NCBI GenBank assembly: GCA_964580405.1
Contig: CAZOKM010000028.1
Location: 1 to 17,167 of the forward strand
Source of the DNA: JAGTRI01 sp964580405
GTDB lineage: Archaea; Thermoproteota; Bathyarchaeia; Bathyarchaeales; DTEX01
DNA: 17,167 bases
Direction: 5' to 3'
The notes beneath the pieces are model-generated. The model was not told the origin of the DNA and did not search any database. It was given only the letters and a program-made list of their open reading frames with translations. Both the position numbers and the translations under genes were made by a program. The first letter of the stretch is position 1. Each line of letters starts with the position of its first letter. Of this stretch, positions 13,814-17,167 are shown piece after piece.

Positions 13814-15274
13814 ATGTCGAAAGCTGAGGGCGCGGTCAGGATCGGGCTTGAGGTTCACACCCAGCTGACCAGCTTGAAGTCTAAACTTTTCTGCAGCTGC
13901 TCTGCCGACTACAGGGGCAAAGAGCCGAACTCTATGGTGTGCCCCGTCTGCCTGGGGCTTCCCGGCTCGCTCCCCGTCCTCAACGCGAAGGCCGTCGAGT
14001 GCGCGGTCATGGCTGCGTTGGCCCTCGGCTGCAAGGTCCAGAAGCGGATGTTCTTTTTCCGCAAGAACTACTTCTACCCGGACCTGCCCAAGAACTTCCA
14101 GATTACACAGTATGATAGGGCTGGAGGGGTTCCCTTAGCCATCGACGGGCACCTTTACATCGAGGACCAGAAGAAGCGAAAGAAGATAAACATAAGCCGC
14201 GTCCACCTAGAGGAGGACCCTGGGAGGCTCGTCCACATCGGCCCCATCGACCAGTCGCTGTACACTTTGGTCGACTACAACCGCTCCGGGATTACACTTT
14301 TAGAGACTGTGACTGATCCCGACATGGATTCGCCGAGGGAGGCGCGAATCTTCCTCCAGAAGCTCAGGTCCGTCCTCGAGCACCTCGGCATCTTCGACGG
14401 CAGTCTAGAGGGCGCGATGCGGTGCGACGCCAACATCTCGCTGACCGGGGGCACGAGGGTCGAGGTCAAGAACATCTCGTCGTTCAAGGAGGTCGAACGC
14501 GCACTCGGCTTCGAAATCTCGCGGCAAAGAGGACTAGTTGAACGGGGCGGAGTCGTGAAACGCGAGACCCGCCACTGGGACGAGACTCGGCGAATCACGG
14601 TTTCGCTCCGCTCGAAGGAGGAGGAGCAGGAGTACAGGTACTTCCCCGAACCCGACCTCACGCCTATCGAGTTGACAGCTGATTTTATTGAGAAGATTAA
14701 GGCGGGGATGCCTGAGCTGCCCGACGACAGGATGAAGCGGTTTGTCGCTGCGTACGGTTTGCCGAGGTACGATGCTAGGGTACTCGTGGGCTCGAAGGCA
14801 CTGGCTGACTTCTTCGAGGGGTGCGTGCGGCTGTACGACAAGCCCAAGGTGGTCAGCAACTGGATGATGAGCGACCTCCTCAGGTACCTGTACGAGAACG
14901 ACCTCGAGCTGCAGGAATCAAAGATATCGCCCGCCAAGCTCGTCGAAATGATCAGCCTCATAGACAATGGCGTCATAAGCGGGAAGCTCGCGAAGAAGCT
15001 TCTGCCCAAGATCATCGTCACGGGCAAGACTCCAACCGAAATCGTCGAAGAGGAAGGGATGTACAAAATCTCGGACAGCGACTACCTAAATGGAGTCGTG
15101 GACAAGGTCTTCGCCGAGAACCCGAAAGCCGTCCAGGACGCGCTGGGGGACGAGAAGGCGGTGCACTTCCTAATCGGGCAGCTGATGAAGGCGACCCACG
15201 GAAAGGCGGACCCTTCGCTGGCAGGCCGTCTCGTCAACGAAAAAATTAACACGGTAAGAAAAACAAAGAATTAG
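13814..15274 (+). CDS. gatB: Asp-tRNA(Asn)/Glu-tRNA(Gln) amidotransferase subunit B
   Basis: GatB is the kinase and tRNA-binding subunit of GatCAB, which turns Glu-tRNA(Gln) or Asp-tRNA(Asn) into the correctly charged tRNA. In 486 residues the family motifs appear in order: GLEVHTQL (11-18), a zinc site of C27, C29, C43 and C46, the signature MVCPVCLGLPGSLPVLN (41-57), KNYFYPDLPKNFQITQY (84-100), VDYNRSGITLLE and VEVKNISSF. The last third has the helical tRNA-binding domain seen in GatB (YqeY-like). The ATG at 13814 gives the usual short N-terminus; the GTG at 13799 adds five residues. The archaeal alternative is GatDE, whose GatE shares this region but contains an inserted domain not seen here. 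gatA and gatC are not in the window, so the complex must be encoded in separate places. It meets the PAC2 gene tail to tail. Confidence 0.95.
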   Translation: MSKAEGAVRIGLEVHTQLTSLKSKLFCSCSADYRGKEPNSMVCPVCLGLPGSLPVLNAKAVECAVMAALALGCKVQKRMFFFRKNYFYPDLPKNFQITQYDRAGGVPLAIDGHLYIEDQKKRKKINISRVHLEEDPGRLVHIGPIDQSLYTLVDYNRSGITLLETVTDPDMDSPREARIFLQKLRSVLEHLGIFDGSLEGAMRCDANISLTGGTRVEVKNISSFKEVERALGFEISRQRGLVERGGVVKRETRHWDETRRITVSLRSKEEEQEYRYFPEPDLTPIELTADFIEKIKAGMPELPDDRMKRFVAAYGLPRYDARVLVGSKALADFFEGCVRLYDKPKVVSNWMMSDLLRYLYENDLELQESKISPAKLVEMISLIDNGVISGKLAKKLLPKIIVTGKTPTEIVEEEGMYKISDSDYLNGVVDKVFAENPKAVQDALGDEKAVHFLIGQLMKATHGKADPSLAGRLVNEKINTVRKTKN

Positions 15275-15290
15275 GGTCGGAATCCGTTTC

Positions 15291-15311
15291 ATTGTAGGTT
15301 ACAATTTATTT
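15291..15311. terminator. Bidirectional terminator hairpin between gatB and the PAC2 gene
   Basis: ATTGTA (15291-15296) and TACAAT (15300-15305) are perfectly complementary around the three-base loop GGT, and T-rich sequence follows. It lies between the two stop codons of converging genes. Confidence 0.5.
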
Positions 15312-15947
15312 GCTTTCTTTTGATTCAGGCACCATGACCTTCCTCAGGAACCTGTAGACTCTGAACGCGGCTTCCCTGTCAGCTGTGAAGCCTGAGGTTG
15401 AGCCGAGGAGGCAGACTCCCTTCAGCCCCCGCTTTTTTGCGAGCCCGAGCAGGAGCCCCGAGACGCCGATGATTCTGCGCCTCTTGTAGGCAACGGCGCC
15501 CTTCGACGCGTATTCCTTGACGAGGTCCTTGTCCGTGGCGGCAACGTAGATTTCCTTCGTGGGGTCCGCCGTCGGAGCCCCATCCATCGTAATAATTGAT
15601 TTGCACCCGAGGTCCGAGACGTAGTCCAGTATGTCGCTGCACAACTCGTAGAAGGCGGGGATGTCCTCCAACGCGGGCTGGCTGTCCCCCATGAGGATGA
15701 CGAAGTTCGGGCTGTTCGGAGAAACGTAGAACTCGTACTTCGGCGGGCGGCAGATTCCCTTCTTGTCGATGAACACGTAGTCGGGCAGGACCGGCGAGTA
15801 CAGCTCCGCGAAGGGCTCCGCCTTCAGGAAGTCCCGGAAGAGCTTGGCCGCCATCCGACCGACGTCGCCGATGCTTGGAAGCCCGACGACAATCACTGGG
15901 TCAACGAGCTTCGGTTGCGAAAGCGTCCGAACAAAGGTCTTCTTCAT
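15306..15947 (-). CDS. PAC2 family protein (proteasome assembly chaperone-like)
   Basis: A 213-residue soluble protein. Signs of the PAC2 family are the N-terminal VIVVGLPSIGDVGRMAAKLF (18-37), the SPNFVILMGDSQPA strand-loop and the later GVSGLLLGLAKKRGLKGVCLLG, which match the alternating strands and glycine-rich turns of this fold. Archaeal PAC2 proteins such as PbaA/PbaB are related to eukaryotic proteasome assembly chaperones; one bound proteasome alpha subunits, but most have no proven role. No proteasome subunit gene is in the window. The ATG at 15947 diverges from the GAF gene. Family assignment is good, exact function unproven. Confidence 0.85.
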   Translation of the reverse strand: MKKTFVRTLSQPKLVDPVIVVGLPSIGDVGRMAAKLFRDFLKAEPFAELYSPVLPDYVFIDKKGICRPPKYEFYVSPNSPNFVILMGDSQPALEDIPAFYELCSDILDYVSDLGCKSIITMDGAPTADPTKEIYVAATDKDLVKEYASKGAVAYKRRRIIGVSGLLLGLAKKRGLKGVCLLGSTSGFTADREAAFRVYRFLRKVMVPESKESK

Positions 15948-16015
15948 CTAGGGCACTCAACGTAAGCTCCGCGCCTTCACGTATAGACTTTTCGTTTTCC
16001 TCGCTGCGAATGAAG

Positions 16016-16027
16016 GATTAATATAAA
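16016..16027 (+). promoter_or_regulatory. Box A of the fRMsr gene
   Basis: GATTAATATAAA is a strong TATA-like element centred about 26 bases before position 16048. The leader of about 20 bases contains the ribosome site at 16057-16063. Confidence 0.65.
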
Positions 16028-16051
16028 CCGCCTTCCATCTCTGTGAGTGTT

Positions 16052-16078
16052 ATGGCGGAGGAGCTTCATGGACACTAA
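16052..16078 (+). other. Eight-codon upstream ORF overlapping the fRMsr start
   Basis: An ATG at 16052 opens a reading frame of eight codons (MAEELHGH) that ends at TAA 16076-16078, ten bases into the fRMsr gene in another frame. The predicted transcript starts about four bases before this ATG, so it could be used as a near-leaderless start that competes with, or feeds ribosomes to, the main start. It may also be chance. Confidence 0.25.
16057..16063 (+). promoter_or_regulatory. Ribosome-binding site of the fRMsr gene
   Basis: GGAGGAG lies a few bases before the ATG at 16068 and selects it over the in-frame GTG at 16047. Confidence 0.7.
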
Positions 16079-16541
16079 AGAGGTCTTCAAATCGGAACTC
16101 TACAAACAGTGCCTGAAGGAAGTCAACGCCAAAGTCGGCGACAAGACATTGACTGAAAGAATGGACGCCGTGTGCAGCGTCTTGAAGGCGAGGATTCCGT
16201 ACTACTTCTGGGTCGGCTTCTACTTCGCAAGAGACGAATACCTAGAATCAGGTCCATCCAGAGGTCCGCCAGCCTGTTCCCAAATACCCTATACGGGAGT
16301 GTGCGGGAAGGCCGCCAGAACGGGAAAGCCGATAATCGTCCCAGATGTCGACAAGTTTCCGGGGCACGTCGCTTGCGACCCACGAAGCAGGTCGGAAATC
16401 GCTCTGCCCGTTTTTGGTGGTGACGGGAAGGTCGTCGCGGTCTTCGACGTGGACAGCGACGGATTCGGGAGCTTCGACGAGACCGACAGGAATTGGTTGC
16501 AGAAAATATTGAAGCAAGTCTTCACTGAAGGCAAGCCTTGA
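16068..16541 (+). CDS. Free methionine-(R)-sulfoxide reductase (GAF domain)
   Basis: A single GAF domain of 157 residues that reduces free methionine-R-sulfoxide, repairing oxidised methionine. The sequence follows E. coli fRMsr (YebR): YFWVGFYF, the cysteine loop, GHVACDPRSRSEIALPVF and VVAVFDVDSDGFGSFD. Three cysteines correspond to the catalytic set: C70 (in PPAC), C79 (GVCG) and C103 (HVACD), with E110 and D127/D129 in the substrate pocket. The loop between the first two cysteines is one residue shorter than in E. coli. The start is ATG 16068, because GGAGGAG precedes it; a GTG seven codons upstream would lengthen the N-terminus. The stop is separated by only two bases from the stop of the endonuclease Q gene on the other strand. 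Confidence 0.9.
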   Translation: MDTKEVFKSELYKQCLKEVNAKVGDKTLTERMDAVCSVLKARIPYYFWVGFYFARDEYLESGPSRGPPACSQIPYTGVCGKAARTGKPIIVPDVDKFPGHVACDPRSRSEIALPVFGGDGKVVAVFDVDSDGFGSFDETDRNWLQKILKQVFTEGKP

Positions 16542-16543
16542 TT

Positions 16544-17167
16544 CTAGAGGAAGTCGGCAAGCCTTTGTTGACCCGTTTGCTTCCGCGTTTCCTGCCGTGT
16601 AGCTGATTGCGCTGACGGTTGTTCAACTCGGTTTTCATCAGCTTTTTTTTCGGGTTCGCTGGTTAACTCGATTCTTCCGTAGACTCCGTCGTACCCGGGG
16701 ACCACGTTCAGCCTCTCTTCCCTTACCCTCAGTATCGCGTCCGCGACGGTCGGTCCAGCGGTCTCAGCCAGCTCCTTGAAGGGCGCGTCGATGAGGACCT
16801 TGTACTCGTCGCCAAACCTCGCAACGAGCGAGTTATAGATTTCCCACACCTTTTGCACCCCAGGATAGGACACGCCCAGAACCGTCTGGATGACCTCGCT
16901 CAGGGGGAGGAGGCGCCTGAAGCCCGGGACGCTCTCTGGCTTGAACCCGGCTGGCCTGTCCGCGAGTTCGTCCACGCGCTGCTCGACGCCCTTCGTGAGC
17001 TTCCTGTGGCAAACCGGGCACACATCGCTATACTTCTTAACATCTTCTGATGAAAGCGACACTTTGCAGTTCCTGTGCCCCGTCCAGTGGTATTTGCCGT
17101 ATTCGGGGTAGGTCTCGATAGTGAAGAGGAAACGTTTGGGGTCTTTACTTCGTATTGCGTCCACAAC
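16544..17167 (-). CDS. Endonuclease Q, C-terminal half (5' end outside window)
   Basis: The 207 residues present are the C-terminal half of a protein usually a little over 400 long; the frame is open to the last base of the window. Endonuclease Q cuts DNA 5' of deaminated bases (uracil, hypoxanthine) and abasic sites and belongs to the PHP superfamily; the PHP nuclease domain lies outside the window. What is visible is the zinc-finger region (HWTGHRNCKVSL, then CPVCHRKLTKG), the strongly conserved VEQRVDELADRPAGF and the helical segment SEVIQTVLGVSYPGVQKVWE, then VVPGYDGVYG. The protein ends in QQRLADFL, a good match to the Qxx(L)xxF(L) PCNA-binding box, after a glutamine- and threonine-rich tail. 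Archaeal PCNA stimulates this nuclease, so the box fits. It ends two bases from the converging fRMsr gene. Confidence 0.88.
   Translation of the reverse strand, partial: VVDAIRSKDPKRFLFTIETYPEYGKYHWTGHRNCKVSLSSEDVKKYSDVCPVCHRKLTKGVEQRVDELADRPAGFKPESVPGFRRLLPLSEVIQTVLGVSYPGVQKVWEIYNSLVARFGDEYKVLIDAPFKELAETAGPTVADAILRVREERLNVVPGYDGVYGRIELTSEPEKKADENRVEQPSAQSATRQETRKQTGQQRLADFL

Noticed and set aside
14275..15066. A 263-codon open frame on the minus strand
   Set aside because: Antisense to gatB, whose motifs run through the region; serine-rich shadow composition.
1..17167. CRISPR arrays, tRNA or rRNA genes, insertion sequences and phage genes
   Set aside because: Reading through all gaps I found no regularly spaced direct repeats, no cloverleaf pattern, no conserved rRNA sequence and no transposase or integrase.

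Overview
The window is archaeal chromosomal DNA. Protein families that settle this are an archaeal-type elongation factor 2 with the diphthamide-site sequence, an endonuclease Q C-terminus ending in a PCNA-binding box, a PAC2-family protein and a SpoIIM-like membrane protein with a zinc ribbon. Promoters look archaeal too: A/T-rich box A elements lie about 25-30 bases before many starts, sometimes directly at the start codon (leaderless), while other genes carry GGAGG or GGTGA ribosome sites. The family mix and the EF-2 sequence (close to the crenarchaeal type as I recall it) suggest the TACK group, perhaps a Bathyarchaeia-like lineage; that placement is an inference and only moderately secure. 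Genes are GC-rich, gaps are AT-rich and short, and coding density is high. I see no tRNA, rRNA, CRISPR array, insertion sequence or phage gene, and no gene-free stretch over 300 bases.

Layout. 1-2084: the 3' part of an AIR-synthase/HypE-like ATP-binding protein, a zinc-ribbon SpoIIM-like membrane protein, and a converging winged-helix regulator. 2085-3384: the regulator diverges from a large membrane protein resembling an ECF-transporter substrate-binding (S) component. 3472-6865: a tight three-gene operon with a small coiled-coil membrane-anchored protein, a MoxR/ChlI-like AAA+ ATPase carrying a cysteine cluster, and a protein that joins an HExxH metallopeptidase-like domain to a VWA domain. 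This is the most system-like part of the window. 6936-10060 (minus strand): EF-2 preceded by a nitrilase-superfamily amidohydrolase. 10167-12394 (plus): a small HExxH protein, an unknown 94-residue protein and a class II (zinc) ketose-bisphosphate aldolase. 12586-13677 (minus): a URO-D-like protein, diverging from gatB (13814-15274, plus). 15306-15947 (minus): a PAC2 protein. 16068-16541 (plus): a GAF-domain free methionine-R-sulfoxide reductase, meeting the 3' half of endonuclease Q (16544-17167, minus) tail to tail.

How they work together. Most of the window is housekeeping: translation (EF-2, GatB), sugar metabolism (aldolase), proteostasis (PAC2) and damage handling (free-methionine sulfoxide reduction, deaminated-base repair). 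The operon at 3472-6865 looks like a MoxR-VWA machine in which ATP hydrolysis by the AAA+ protein would remodel a target recruited by the VWA partner, possibly at the membrane through the small anchored protein. The role of the HExxH domain and the target are unknown. Convergent gene pairs are separated by short hairpins with T-runs that can serve as bidirectional terminators.
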